Shown: positions 15,937 to 29,176 of the stretch, in pieces | Position numbering within the stretch: the stretch's first letter is position 1 | How the letters are laid out: every line of letters starts with the position of its first letter | Assembly (NCBI GenBank): GCA_000231825.2 | Contig: JH720304.1 | Location: 945,709-1,009,708 of the forward strand | From: Tetrahymena elliotti 4EA | Taxonomy: Eukaryota; Ciliophora; Oligohymenophorea; Hymenostomatida; Tetrahymenidae | Direction of reading: 5' to 3' | Length of the DNA: 64,000 bases | Program-made: the position numbers and the translations under genes | The notes under the pieces: model-generated | The model's input: only the letters and a program-made list of their open reading frames with translations | The model's database searches: none | What the model was told of the DNA's origin: nothing

Positions 15937-17800
15937 AAACTTAAACAAATAATTTTAAATATTAAATTATAAATAAAGTGAATATGTAAAGAGATGTATA
16001 TTTAGTTTTTGTGATTCTGTTTTAACTCTATTTCTTTACATTACTTTTTTCAATTATCAAAAATAATTTCTAAGCAATATTAAACTGTAACAAATAAAAA
16101 GAATTAAAAAACAACTTTTAATTTTTTATCATATTTAAGAATAAAAAAAATAATTTCTGTTTTGATGAATTTTTTGCTGATGTGAATAAAATTATTTCTA
16201 TAGATTGGTAGAAGAACATCTGTTGTCAATGAGCCAACAAGTATAGATTTTTATGCTTAGGAATTTTCTGACCTAGAGTCTGTTTAGATGAATCCTTGGT
16301 AAAATGGAAAATAATTCATAATTTGAGGTTATTTTGAAAAATTAATTTTAATGAAAGATATAATATCATAAATTAAACAAGCTGTATTATATTGCATTTT
16401 TTTTATTTTAAATTCAAATTTAGTGTAAAGTGAAATATTTAATTAATTATGAAATTGTTACTTTCATAAAAAATTTAATTAAAAGTAGTTGTGGCATATG
16501 GCATACCTAATTAGAATTCTTTTTAATAAAAGATCCTACATAATAATAATAATAATAATCATCTAACAATATTAATTGAATTCTTTAAAAATTTAACTAA
16601 ATTAATTGTAATTTTAAATTATTATTAACTTTAAAGAGCATTTATTAACTTAATTGTAGAGAAATATTACTTTTTATTTCACAAACCATCATTGAATAAT
16701 TTAAAGATACAAACTCTGGAATAATTAGGATTTTTTATGATACTGTTCACCTACTAAAAATGAATGAAATTTTATTTTTATTTTATTTGATTAATATAAG
16801 TGACCCAACTTACTTATTGAATATTGATCATTGAGAGAAGGATCCTTAAATTTTATATTCATAATAAAATCTATTAATATTACAAATAAATACTTTATCC
16901 TCCTTATATTTTAGTAAAAACAATATTTTTAGGTTAGAATTTATTCAAAATAAATTAAAATTAAACCTAATTTTCAAGTCAATAAAGTTTTTAAAATAAA
17001 AAATGAAAGTTTACAAAAATTTTTATTTTATTTAAAATTATTTCACTGAAATGAATTTGAGTAATATGGAAAATCATTTATACTTACTTTTAGGGTATGT
17101 TTGAAATTAAATCAAGCTTTTAAATAAAGTACTGATAATAAATAAATTGGAAAAATTTTAATTTCTTAATTTTTAGATATTTTATTCGAGCAATTTATAT
17201 TAATTATTTTATATTTTTAATAATTTAATTTAATGATACTTTATTTTTTTTTGTTTTATTATATGTAACTTCTTCTAAGATTGAAGATAAAACATTTAAA
17301 TTAACTTAAAGTAAATAAATATTTATGTTTTTTTTCTACACTATTTATTTAAACAAATAAATTAAATTTGTGAAATATTCATTTTAATTTAGAATAAATG
17401 ATGATTGTTTTATTTATATAAATAACTTGATAGCTTAGAAATAGTAGAGGCGTTTTAAAAAAATTTATTTTTAGGAATAGAAAAGTTGAAAGTCAGAATT
17501 TATCGAACCTCTTATCAAAAAATGAAAAGAAAATATTGTCTCAAATTAAAATGTTAAAAAAGGAATAGAATATAACAAGGCTTCTTTGTGAATTGATAAA
17601 TGTCAAAGCAAAATCTGATATCTATCTAATGCATATCATGGGTATTATTAGTAATTATTTATCTATTTATTTATATATTCAATTATTTGCAAAATCAAAT
17701 AAATAAAATAAAATACAGAATAATTCAATTTAAATTAGACTCATTATTTAAAAGAATAGTGAAAATTGACATTAAGTTATTAGATAGATAGATTTCAAAT
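15937..17800. other. Spacer with two orphan exon-like segments
   Basis: Mostly AT-rich non-coding DNA between the acyl-CoA synthetase and the cullin, including a small (aat)n run near 16540-16560. The two coding-like segments inside it are listed separately. Confidence 0.45.
16204..17641 (+). other. Two exon-like segments that join in frame; parent gene unknown
   Basis: Segment 1 (16204-16298) follows a TTTCTATAG acceptor-like site, ends at a GTAAAA donor and reads IGRRTSVVNEPTSIDF... Segment 2 (17475-17641) follows TTTTTAG, ends at GGTATT and reads NRKVESQNLSNLLSK... as a basic helical stretch. They join in phase across a 1.2-kb gap. RRTSV resembles the autoinhibitory site of protein kinase A regulatory subunits, but no cyclic-nucleotide domain follows. 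An in-frame splice from segment 2 into the cullin (acceptor near 17785) is also possible. They could be a remnant, a small separate gene, or an upstream part of the cullin gene. Confidence 0.35.
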
Positions 17801-20800
17801 ATGCTTCACACAGCTAAAGTTAATGAAGAGCTATATCAAAAAGCTCGTGAATTAGTTACTGATGTACATGCAAAAGTACTAAGAATTTTAAAGACAGGCG
17901 AGAATGTTGTTGTTTCAAACGCAGAGTATATGCCATGTTACAAGTAATACTTCTTTTCTATAGATTTACTAAAAAGTGTCACTTTTACTTTTAAGCAATC
18001 AGAATCTCTTTAAATAAAAGCAAAAATAGCAAATAATTGAAAATAATTCTAGTAAGATTCTTGCTGCATCATATAAACTTGATGTTTCAATTTATTTTAC
18101 TGATTAAACTCATATTTTATAAATTAAAATATTGCCAAAAAAGTATTTAGATGGAATATTTCTAAGCAAGTTTAAGACTTTATCAAGAAATTTTGAGATA
18201 AAAATAATTTTCAAAAGAAAAACTCTTTTATTTTGAATATATTTTTTTTCTTTTTGAATGAATTTATTTAGAAAAAAATAAAAATATTTTTTAAAAATAA
18301 CTAAAATAGTGCAGTTATTAAAGCTTGTGATTCTTCTTAAGAACCAACAGCAAACAAAGATGAAAAGATATAAAATAATGAGGAAAGACTATTCAACTGG
18401 TTTAAATTGTTGATCAAAGAATATTTATAAGGAGATGTTTAAGAGTCAAATTAAATTAAGGATCAAGAATAATATATTGAGAAAGTTTATAAATAATACA
18501 AAAACTTTTAAATTTACCTCCACTGGCTCTCTCGTCTATTCTATTATCTTGATTAGTTCTTTTTAAAAAATAAGAGTTCTACTCTCCACGTTGAAGGCTT
18601 TAAGATATACAGAGATGAATATTTTTAGGTTATAAACAATAAACTCTTTACTCACATCGTTAATTTCCAAAAAATGGCAAGAGAAGATTAATCGATACCT
18701 CGTGAAACTGTTAAAAAATTAATTCAAATCTACCAAGAAGTGGGCTTTAAAAAAACTGTCAAGCTAAAAAAGATACCAAATTCTTCAGAATTTGTTTATG
18801 AAGTCGATGATGGCTCTAAGTATTATGAAGATAATTTCCAAGCAAAATTTGCAGATGAAGTAATTATTTATAAATAATAAATCAAATTCTAATAAAAAAA
18901 AGATAATTTGTTGTTTTTAATTTCATTTTAAAAAATCTACTTAATTTTTCAAATACTTTTTATGGTTTTTAACTGCTTAAAAAATGAACAAAAATCAATT
19001 ATAGAATGTTTTTAAAACAAGGAAAATTAGAAAGATGATAATTAATGATATCTCTTCGTTTATTTTTTATCTATTTCTTCTTTCTGATGTCTGATGTGTG
19101 TTAATTAGACACTTCTGCTTATTCTCTTTTATTTTCTTTTCCAAACAAAATTTAAATTTTATTAAATGAAAAATGAATGAAATTGATAATTATGAGATTT
19201 TACTTTTGAAAATAAAATGTGAAAAAACATGATTCAATTAATATTTTATTTTTATATAGATGGAATAATACTACTTGAAGAAGGTTAATGAATGGAGTAA
19301 TTTAAGTACTCCTGAATATGTAGAATAAGCATTAAACAGTCTTAAAAAGGAAGAAGAAATAGCTTAATACTTCTATAGTAAATCTTAAAAGATTATTGTG
19401 AATAGAATAGAGTAAATAGTCATTTAGTAGTAGAGTGAAGCATTAGCCAATAACGAATAAACTGGTTTATATTCTATGCTTAAAGAAAAGAAAGAAGCAT
19501 AAATGAAAGATTTATACAAACTTTTCAAAAGAGTTGCTGAAACTCTTGACCACGTTGCCAAAAAGCTCACTCAATATATTAACCATCATGGTAACATATT
19601 CAATGAATAATCAGAGAGTCGTAAAACTGAAGGAGTAACATAAAGTAATTTCTAAAAATTAAATATTTTAAAAAAATAAATATTTGTCTTTCTTTCTAAT
19701 AATTAGAGGATATTGCTGTTGAGTATGTCCAAAAGGTATTTGCTTTAAAGAAAGAATGTGACCATTTAGTACAAGACATATTTAATCAAGATATTACAAT
19801 CTAGAAGGCCAGAGATAATGCTTTCTAAACCTTTTTAAATAAAAATGATAAGAGTACTTTCTTCCTTGCAACTCATGCTGATATCATATTGAAGCAAGAA
19901 GGACTTTAGAATGAATAAGAAATTGAAGAACGTGTTTAAGAAATTGTTGGAATATTTGTTTATTTCTATTCAAGAGATACTTTCTTTAAGCATTATTAAA
20001 AATTCTTCTCTAACCGTCTTCTTAACGCTACTTCAAGAAATAAAGAAGCAGAAAAATCATTAATTGCCAGATTCAAGGTAAAAAATATTTCATTTTTAAA
20101 GATTTCCATTTAGATTTGTTTGGGTGTTTTTCACTTTAAAAACTCAAAAAGTAAATTCAAAATAACTTTTTAATTGATTTAATAATCTTTGGGAAGTTTA
20201 TAATAAATATATTCTATCATGTAAAAAAAAGACTGAAGCAGGTTAAACTGGTGTAAATAAGATAGAGACAATGCTTAAAGATATAAATAATAGTGAAGAA
20301 TTCAATTAAGATAATAGAAAGAATTTAAATCCTCTTGGTATAGAAATGAATGTTAGTGTTCTTACAACTGGTAGTTGGCCTATTGCAAATACTTAAGAAA
20401 AGGTTAGCACACCTTAAATTTTAAAACCTTCTATTGAGAAGTTTGAATAGCTTTACAAATCTAAGTATAAAGGTAGAAATATTAACTGGTTGTATAGCTA
20501 AGGTACTGCAGAAATTTAGTTTAGATCAAAAGAGAAATACTTATTAATTGTTAATTCATATTAAATGGTTGCATTACTCTCTATATAATCTTAAGCTAAT
20601 ACAATTAGTTATCCAAAGCTTATTTAAATTTCAGGTATCCCTGAGAATGAGCTTGAGTTTATGTTGATGCCATTTATTAAATTAAAAATTTTGAATAAGA
20701 GTGACGAAGGAGATGCTATTACTAACAACTCTGAGCTTTCTATTAACTCTCAATTCTAAAATAAGCTTAAAAAAATAAAATGCATTCCTGGTGGTAAATA

Positions 20801-21204
20801 GGCCTAACAAAAGGTATTTATTTTAAAATCTATTTCAAGAGCATAGAATAATTTAAATTTAAAATAAAAAAGAAATAAAAAGAAGATGATGAAGGCAGAA
20901 CTCAATTTATGGAGGAAATGAACAGAGAAAGAGAATTTATAGTTGATGCTTGTATTGTAAGAATCATGAAAAGTAGAAAAACCATGAAACATAATGATTT
21001 ATTCCCAGAAGTTATTAAGCTTATTAATAATTTTAAACCAGAAATCCCACTTATTAAAAGACGTATAGAATCTCTCCTTGATCGTGATTATCTCAAAAGA
21101 GATGAAAACGACAGGTAAAATTTTATTAAAAAATATCTTCTTACATATTTCATTCATTTTTAATCTTAAAATAAAATAGAAATACTTTCATCTACGTCCC
21201 ATGA
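17801..21204 (+). CDS. Cullin, scaffold of a RING ubiquitin ligase
   Basis: 765 residues from seven exons (17801-17943, 18310-18859, 19260-19644, 19707-20077, 20232-20813, 20873-21114, 21180-21204); the exon lengths sum to a whole number of codons. Cullins bridge substrate adaptors (N-terminal repeats) and the RBX1 RING protein. Seen here are the N-terminal helical part with YMPCYN...ACDS and LHWLSRLFYYLDQFF, the mid-region DLYKLFKRV, the FKHYQKFFSNRLL motif, and the cullin-homology core NPLGIEMNVSVLTTGSWP near 520-535. The C-terminal winged-helix neddylation domain IVRIMKSRKTMKHNDL has the expected acceptor lysine near residue 710, then PLIKRRIESLLDRDYLKRD. It ends in YVP rather than the common YLA. 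Subclass is not resolved. The start could lie upstream if the orphan exon is used. Confidence 0.92.
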
Positions 21205-22174
21205 TACTTCTTATAAAAACATGACACTACTAAAAATAAATAAATAAATCTTATAATCGAAATATGCTTTTAAATTTATTTAATTTCAATTATAATTTAT
21301 ATATCTCTTTTTGTCTAAATGTATAAGTCTAAGAATCTTATTTCATAAAATTTATTTAATTTCAAATATAATTTCATTTATCAATTTTTATTCATCTTTA
21401 AACCAAAAAACTTATCCTAAAAACTAAATCCAAAGTTAAAACCTCAAACAAAATTTGATTAAGTTATTTTTTAATTTTACAATATTATTTTATATTTAAC
21501 AAAAAATATAAAAATATCTTTTAATTTAAAAGAAATGATCTGTAAATTAAAGCATCAATGAATTAATCAAATTTGAAAATTATTTTCTATTTGTATAAAC
21601 TCTCTTCTTCAAAAATGATACTTTGAATGGAAATAAAATTTAATAAGCTATTTGTTTTTTATGAAACCTCTAAGACATTTTTTGTAATTTGTTCTCACCA
21701 CATTTTAAAAAATTCTTTAATTTTTTGTTTTATTTAATTCAATAAAACTCAACCTATAATCCACAGTATTCAATAAAAAATATTTAATTAATTTAAAATT
21801 ATATGATTTATTAAAATAAAAATATCTAAATTGGAGTTCAACAAATTTTTTTATTAAAAATAAGCCAAATGAATATTGTGCTTCTAACTCCTATAATTAT
21901 AAATATACTGATGATGCTTTCTAATAATTAAGAGTTCTTTGTTTTGCAAAAAAGAAATATGAAATATATTCTATAAAATTAGACCCAAAAAAATACTTTA
22001 AAATAAATATCTCAGTTTCTTTTCATTCTTTTATGTTAAAAAAATTTAAGAAATATTTATTTAAAAAGATTTTCTTTACATAAACAATTAGAGTATTTGC
22101 ATTTTTTTACAAAAATATGATGGCATTAAATATTAACATAAAAATTTATTTGATTAGATGGAACTTAGTTTCTT
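21205..22174. other. Convergent intergenic spacer
   Basis: AT-rich DNA between the 3' ends of the cullin and of the minus-strand coiled-coil gene. I see no gene, repeat or RNA in it. Confidence 0.5.
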
Positions 22175-25100
22175 TCATTTTGTAATAAATGCTAATATTT
22201 TTCTAAATTTTTCCCAAGAGGACTCAATAGCATATATCATATCTTCTTTTGTTTTTTCCTCAAATTATTCATACTTTATTTATTTAACAACTGACCCAGG
22301 AAGTGTGAGGAAATCTTCTTTTATATTTGTATGTAATGCTAATAAACTTTAGTTTTTTTTCTCTAATTGTTTAATTAAAGGGTACATCATTTTGTATGTT
22401 TCTTCTAACAAGCCTAATTAACTTATGGTATCATAAAGAGAAGTTAATCTTTCTTTGAATTTTTACTGCTCTATTTATGGGTCAAATACTGAGGTTGAAT
22501 TATTATTGTTATTATTATTAGTAGGAGTATTAGCTGGTTTTGAATTAGTTTGAGAGTTTTTATTAATAATACTTCCCATAATAGAATTTCCTGTTTTACT
22601 TGGATTTTTAACTGTATTCATAGAAGTTATTGATTTTTATTTTGTTTATTTATCTTCTTTCTTTGAGTTATCATCAGTTGTTATTTCAAATTTATCTGTC
22701 CTACTAACTAATTCTTATATAGCTTTAGGTGCTTTAATCTTTAAAAAATTTTATTTTATGCAATCATCATTTACTAAAAAGGGTATTAATCTCATAACTG
22801 CTACATTTAAAGGTGTCTTTTCTGTTGTGACTCCTATTTTTTATCAAAATTTAATAATTTCAACTTAATATATTACACAAAAATTTTTACCTTAACAAAA
22901 CTCTCTGTATGTAACTTCAAGCCAACGACTACTTTTTTTAGGCAAAACTTTACTTACTATTTTAGTAAAATCTTAAAACCCAATTAAACATTCAAACCTG
23001 GGATTAGATTTTAATTTAAGTGAAGAATAAACTCCTTCTAACTCAAAGAACCTTTAGTCAACCATAGTTTCTAAAATACATCTACATAGAGTATCAAATC
23101 TTATATATGTGTCTTCTTATTCTTACTACGTACCAGAATATACTCCTAAAGGATCATTTGTTCTTTGAATGACATCTTATTACACCTATTGAACAAAATA
23201 TTAATTAATACAAATATCTTAAAAGGAAATTTATACAATTCTCTTAAATTTACTCTCCAAAGCTGAGAGATCTAACTTGTATAGATTTTCTTCTTGAGCA
23301 ATTGTTTCCCATATTCTCAGACTATAATCATTTGAAACTAAATCTAAACACCTCTGCAAAACGTTTGGGAATAAAGGTAAATACTAGTTCTACCCGTAAT
23401 AATTTTTATTGGTCATCCTTACTAAATAAGCTATCTTCTATAGAATAGTCACAGTTTCTTAAGTTCTCATATATGTTTTTTTAAACCTCTGCCTGTTTAT
23501 TCCTTTTGAAATAATAATTTTTAATCTAATATAAATATAAAACAATATTACCAATTTAAACTGCATATGCTGTATTATTATAAAGATATGAAGTATTGTC
23601 TTAATCCTATTCTAATAACTCATCTAATCCACAAACTTCACAAAATATCTTAAATCTTTCATTTTATTTTCCATATTTTTTTAAACTAATAAGATAATCT
23701 TCATTCATAAAAAACAAATTTTATTTTAATAAAAACTTTAAATTGTTTTTACCTTTCATCAGAGACTCTGCAACATCTTTATTTCCAAATTTTTTAAGAA
23801 ACCACTCGCAAACATAAATATTCATTGGAATGCAGGGACGCAAATCATTTTCATCCATAATGTCAGATAAAAATTTATCTGATAAGACTGCATTTGTAAC
23901 CATTAAAGTCCACTCTTTAGATTAAACAGTTGCACTTTTAAGATAAATTATTGGTTGTATAATAATATGGGTTATATCATTTTCTTTTTTTATTATAGGA
24001 TTCTTTTCAATAATAAATGTACATTACACCTATTTATCAGCTGTGTAATATTGCTTTATTTTATTCTTTGGATCATCTTATTGATTATTTTTATTTAAAA
24101 TACCACTATTATTGTGAGCATTAGTTCCCATATCTGCTTTCTCTTTTTAGTTTTAGTTAATTGAATTAGGCATATTACCATTTATCCCTCCTTATGGATT
24201 GTTTCCATTGTTATCTTTAAACATATTGTTATATAATTAAATCTTTTTGCTTTATTTTTGAATCTATTCATTTAACCTTTTATTTTCTTGTTTTAAATTC
24301 TCTATAGTTTAAGTATAATAATCTTCTAGTATCCTAATGCTCGTATTTTAGGAATTAATTGAATTCTATTTTGAATCTTGTTGATCACCCTCTATTTAAA
24401 AAATTTAAAAATAATTCATTAAACATTTACTAATAATTTATTGATGTTTTTATTACCAATTCCTTATTTCTCATGTTGAATAGTGAGCATTTTATGCAAA
24501 AACTAACTTCTTTATTCTTGTAAATCTCGGCAAATTTTAGTTAATTCTTCATTTTCTTTATTTAGTTTTCCTATTTTAATGAGAGCATTATCTATCTTTT
24601 CATAATTGCTTTTTAAAAGATCCTCTAAATCTTCAAACAGTTTGCAGACCTATTTACATTTATAATTATTTCATCATAAATATCTTATGATATTTAACTT
24701 ACTTTTTCATTTCTTGGGTCTGTTTTTAGAATACTTTTAAACTGGTACAAAGATTTAATATAAACATTATATTCTTATTTGCTTTTACCAAATACTTCTA
24801 GTTCCTTTTTATAAATTTTGAATAAAAATGATAACGAATAGATAATTTTACTTTAAAATAGTAATTGTAGGTATCCATTAATATTTTAAGTGCCTCCTAA
24901 AAATCAGTGATCAAAATAATTTCTTTATCTTGGAAAGTATTAAATTTTCGTAACTAATCTTCTTAATTGCTAATATATTAATCATAATATTGAATTATTG
25001 TTTAAATTTCCTATCCAATAATTTAAGTTATTTCTTTGTTAACTTCTTTTTGTGGGCCATCTTTTATTAGGGTTTCAATAAAAAACTTATCATACAGCTT

Positions 25101-25763
25101 TTTAATATTTCCAACTCTCTCTTTTTATGTTGAAAGAAATTCTTTAGATTTCATTTTGTTAATAAGTTCAAGAGTGTACTTTTCTTTATCATCATGGTGC
25201 TCAAGTATTTCCAACAAATTGTTAGAGTAACTTCCTAAAATATAAATAACATTGCTAAGATTAGTAACTCTTTTAATCATTTCAGAATTCTAATTTGTTT
25301 CCTCTTTTTACTTTTTTGCCTTTCCTTTCAATTAAAATTTCTCTTCTTACTATTCTTCCTAAGCCATGTTCTACTATGATTTATCAGATGCCATCCTCAT
25401 AGACTTAGGACTTAAATCCTTTTATTTAAATTTGTATATAACACTCTTTTCTGCATTCACTTAATGCTAAGAATTTTCTCTCTTAGGAGAAGCACTTTGT
25501 ATTTTTATCTAAGGTAAGTTAGTCGAATTTTCCAAAGAATTATTTCTTTTTAATTAAGTTTTGTCCTATCTAACAAAATTAATGCCAGTCTTAGCTGTCT
25601 TGACTCCTCCAAGTATTTTATCTATTTCTGAAGATAAATCCAACTCTTTTTTCTATTTTTTACCTAAATAAGGAATTTATTAATTATTCTAGTTCTAAAA
25701 AGGATCTCCATTATCTTTCTTTGTTAAAACTTATTTTTTATCAGTAAGTTCTACCTTCATCAT
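22175..25763 (-). CDS. Large coiled-coil protein of unknown function, multi-exon
   Basis: Reads from ATG 25763 to TGA 22177-22175, about 1,090 residues in at least six exons. The N-terminal 150 residues are Q/K/S-rich and disordered-looking. Next is a helical region of about 200 residues (ELINKMKSKEFLSTQKERV; KELEVFGKSKQEYNVY), then a leucine-rich coiled coil (NLKQENKRLNEQIQKQSKKI) and an N-rich linker. A folded middle region follows, rich in hydrophobic and aromatic residues (RPCIPMNIYVCEWFLKKFG; FPNVLQRCLDLVSNDY). The C-terminus has another N-rich linker and a helical end. The exon structure near 23500-23580 did not resolve cleanly: the reading frame changes there without an obvious intron. 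I recognise no domain. The architecture suggests a scaffold or cytoskeletal protein, but that is only an inference. Confidence 0.75.
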
Positions 25764-26182
25764 TTGTTTAAAAAATTAATTGAATAAATTTATCAATAAT
25801 TAAATAGATTCAAAGACAACTTTAATAAGATCTTAAATACAGCAATCATTAATTTAAATAATCTAAAGCAACAGACAACAATTCTAAGAAAATATTTAAA
25901 ACAAAAAAAATTATTTTTCATTAAAATTTAAAATAATTTATTTTAAATATTTAACAAATAACAAGATTTTATTAAATTATTTTTTAATAAAAATTGATTT
26001 CATTAATTTTTAGTTATTTTGAGAATATTTTTTATTAACTAATTCAATGATAAAAGTATCTTACAGAAATTCAAATATTTATAATTAATATGAAGTATTT
26101 TTTATTTCAAATAAAGCCATTTTGGAGATATAAAATCAAAATACTTTATAAAGATAAATATAAATTATATTTTTTTGCATAT
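25764..26182. other. Short AT-rich spacer
   Basis: Non-coding-looking DNA between the coiled-coil gene start and the 3' end of the Dpy-30 gene. It should contain the coiled-coil gene promoter; no motif stands out. Confidence 0.45.
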
Positions 26183-26545
26183 TCATTTTATTTCAGCTTA
26201 TGTAGGAGCGATAACAGGTTTTGATTCTTAACTGTTTACAGCTACTTTACCATGTTATTAAGAATAAGGATTATGTGTAATAAGATAATATGAAAAGAAT
26301 TCGATAGGATTAATTGGTCTTTCTTTTTCTAAAGCTTCTAATGCTTAATATACAGTTGGAAGAATTGCTTTTTCTAAATATAGCCTAGTTGGTAAAGCAT
26401 TTAAATTTATTTAAGGTTAATCCTCTAAAGCTCTGGATTCAACATATTATGCTTCTTTTTCATCATCTAAATTAAATTCAGGATCAATTGGCTTGCTTTT
26501 TGATTAAATTTATGTTCCTTCTTACTATTACTTATCTCCTTCCAT
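26183..26545 (-). CDS. Dpy-30 domain protein
   Basis: 120 residues, one exon, ATG 26545 to TGA 26185-26183, with an in-frame TGA upstream of the ATG. The C-terminal half carries the Dpy-30 dimerisation/docking helices: LPTRLYLEKAILPTVYQALE, then the diagnostic ERPINPIEFFSYYLITHN. In other eukaryotes this domain is found in the DPY30 subunit of Set1/MLL (COMPASS) histone H3K4 methyltransferases, and in ciliary proteins such as radial spoke and adenylate kinase proteins. The small size and lack of extra domains favour the COMPASS-type subunit, but a radial-spoke role is possible. The first 50 residues are Q/E/K-rich and disordered, and a 15-residue tail follows the domain. Confidence 0.9.
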
Positions 26546-27583
26546 TTTATATATCTCTTAGCTCTTCTTAAATATCTTGGATTAACTTATTATCTGAATT
26601 CTTTATTTATATTTTATCAAAAAGTTGCTTCTCTATCAACTTTATCTATCAAGTTTATGATTCTTATCTTATTAATTAATACAATTTTTAATTTATTTGT
26701 TAATTTATAAAAGTAAAACTTTTTCTTATCAAAACAAAATTGAAAATTTAAAGTAATATTTAGAAATATATTGACTTTATTTAGTAATTGTTTTGATTCA
26801 TTAAAATTATTAAAATGTTTTCAAAATTAACATTTTATTAATAAAATTAGCTTAAAAAGACAATATTATGTTTTTTACAAATTATTTTTGGTGAATATTT
26901 TTTTCATAAAACTACTTTACTTTTTCTGAAATCGAGTTGTCCTTTTAAATATTTGGAGAATAAAAAATTTAATACTTTTTTAAATAAAGTTAATTAATTT
27001 CTTAATATTTTACTTGTATTATAATAAAGAGATGTTATATTAAATATATTAATATAATCACTTTTATTGGATTTTGAATTAAACAACAAAAAGAATTTTT
27101 ATCTTAATCAACTTTACAATTGAAGAGTAGTTTTGAATTAATTTAATGTTGGTAGATATTTAACAGTTAAAGTAAATGAGAACTTAGAAAAAGAAATTGA
27201 AAATAAATGAATGAAAATAAAATAAAAATAATTTTAATCTTTAACAGCTTAATTAAAATAGTTAAATTTGATTTGAGGAAATGTTTATAAATAAAACGCT
27301 TAAAAAAAAAAGTTATTATTCTTAGTAGAGAAATTGAATGTCAATCAAAGATGAATCAATCAATGATTTACTATCAGGTTTTTTTAGAATTCAGTTTTAC
27401 ATATTCCTTTCGTAACTTCGATAAATTAATTGATTTTTGCAAGAATAAAATTTGATAAGATTGATTAATATATAATATATAGTAGAAACTATTAAATTGT
27501 CAAATAAAATCAAATTTACTAAAATCTATTTAGAGTAGAATAAATATTTAGAGGACTAGTTAGAAATTATATTCATTTGAGAA
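26546..27583. other. Divergent intergenic region
   Basis: Separates the Dpy-30 start (minus) from the next plus-strand gene, so it should hold both promoters. AT-rich throughout, with only short chance reading frames and no clear element. Confidence 0.45.
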
Positions 27584-29176
27584 ATGGCATATGTTACTGA
27601 TGTGCATGATCCATCAGGATTGGGAATGTTTTCTAAGGCTGGTAGATTTACGTCTGAAAAATACATCATATTTTAAAGGAAAGATGAAATACTTTATAAT
27701 AAAAAAAGGGTGCTTAAAGTTTCATCATATCCTTCATTAGGATTAGAAAATGTAAAAATCAATTTAATATTAGCATTCAAGAAATATTTTAGTTGACAGC
27801 TTTAATTTTCTCATATTTGCATCAATAAACCATAATAAAATAGAACATTTTTGAATTAATTGATAAACATTTTTATTTTAAAAGAAAGTAAATGAGTTTG
27901 ATAAAAAGAAATAAGATGATGCTAAAAAGGATGAAGATGATAAAGATAAAAATAAAAAAGAAGGCAATTAGCCATTTGATAAATAGCTTTCTCGTGAACG
28001 TTTGAATTAAATAAAGGTAATAAATTAATTTCATGTAAAGCAATCAAAATCAATTCACATCTTTGAAAAAACTTAATTTAGGGAATCAAAAATCCACCTA
28101 AACCTGTAGGCTATTATCATCCTAGATTTACTGTACTTGATAAGTAAAGCTTAATTATTACTAAAATGGTTTATTTTAATAGAATTTTTATGTAAATTTA
28201 GATCACCTTAGCTTGTTTGGAACATCCTTGAAGTACATAAAAAAGCATATTCGAAAACTATTTAAGAAAAACCTCCAGTGACATTTGAAGAACTTACATA
28301 GTATTTATGAATAAAATTGCAAAATTTCAATATTAATAATTAATATTATAATATATTCAAGGCCTATTCCTGAAAAATTACCATAAAAGGTTTAAGGTTT
28401 AATTGAATATGGAAGATCACTTGGAAGGTAAAGATTTGATTTATTAAGAAAAGTATATTGATATTATAATAAAAATATACAAAGAGGTGACATATTAATG
28501 AACTCAAAGGGTAACCCTCATGAAAACAGATTTGAAACTATTCATTTATCATAAACTTGGTCTAATATGAAGAGAGTTCCTTCATTTAACATGAGAAAAA
28601 CAATTGGTAGAGAAGACAATAAAATATATGAAAATAAAGAATTTGCTCCAGATTATCACCCCAATTTCGAGTTTGGTAAAAAAGGTTTAGGAAGTTCTGG
28701 TCCACTCTTTCATAAAATACCTTCTCGTAAGCCATTTCATAAGGCTGCTTTAACTCACAATGAAAATTTCTACGACTTTGATAATTATAAAACTAAATCA
28801 GTCATTTTTAGAAAGTAAATATTAGTGGAAAATAAATAAATTAGTTCATTTTATTTATTTTAAAATAGTACTACTTGCCCAGATTTTAAACGTTAATTGC
28901 CAAGAGAAAGAGACCCTAATTCCCCTCTTCCAAGTTTTATGCAAGTATTAATAAATTTTATTAAACAAAATATATCTAAAATTAAATAAAAAATAGAAAT
29001 TTGTCAATTCAAGAACTTAACTTGTTAGTTTAAGTCATAAAATGTTAGAAGAAAATAATTATATGGAAGGTAGATTCTAAAGTACAGAATCTTAATTTAA
29101 ACCAGCTCCAAAATAAAAAATCAAATAAGACGACGAAGAATCCCAAGATTCAATAGTTTACGATAACTAAAATTGA
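27584..29176 (+). CDS. Uncharacterised proline/glycine-motif protein, eight exons
   Basis: 370 residues from eight exons (27584-27751, 27885-28016, 28082-28143, 28202-28300, 28362-28427, 28485-28814, 28869-28944, 28997-29176), whose lengths sum to 371 codons. There is a charged K/D-rich stretch near residues 60-85. Several short motifs repeat: PPKPVGYYHPRFTVLDK, then FAPDYHPNFEFGKKGLGSSG, each pairing Y-HP with an aromatic residue, plus PSRKPFHKAAL. The C-terminus is acidic and Q-rich. Short, spaced P/G/aromatic motifs of this kind occur in some microtubule-associated ciliary proteins, but I cannot match it to a named family and assign no function. There is no signal peptide or membrane span. 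Confidence 0.85.
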
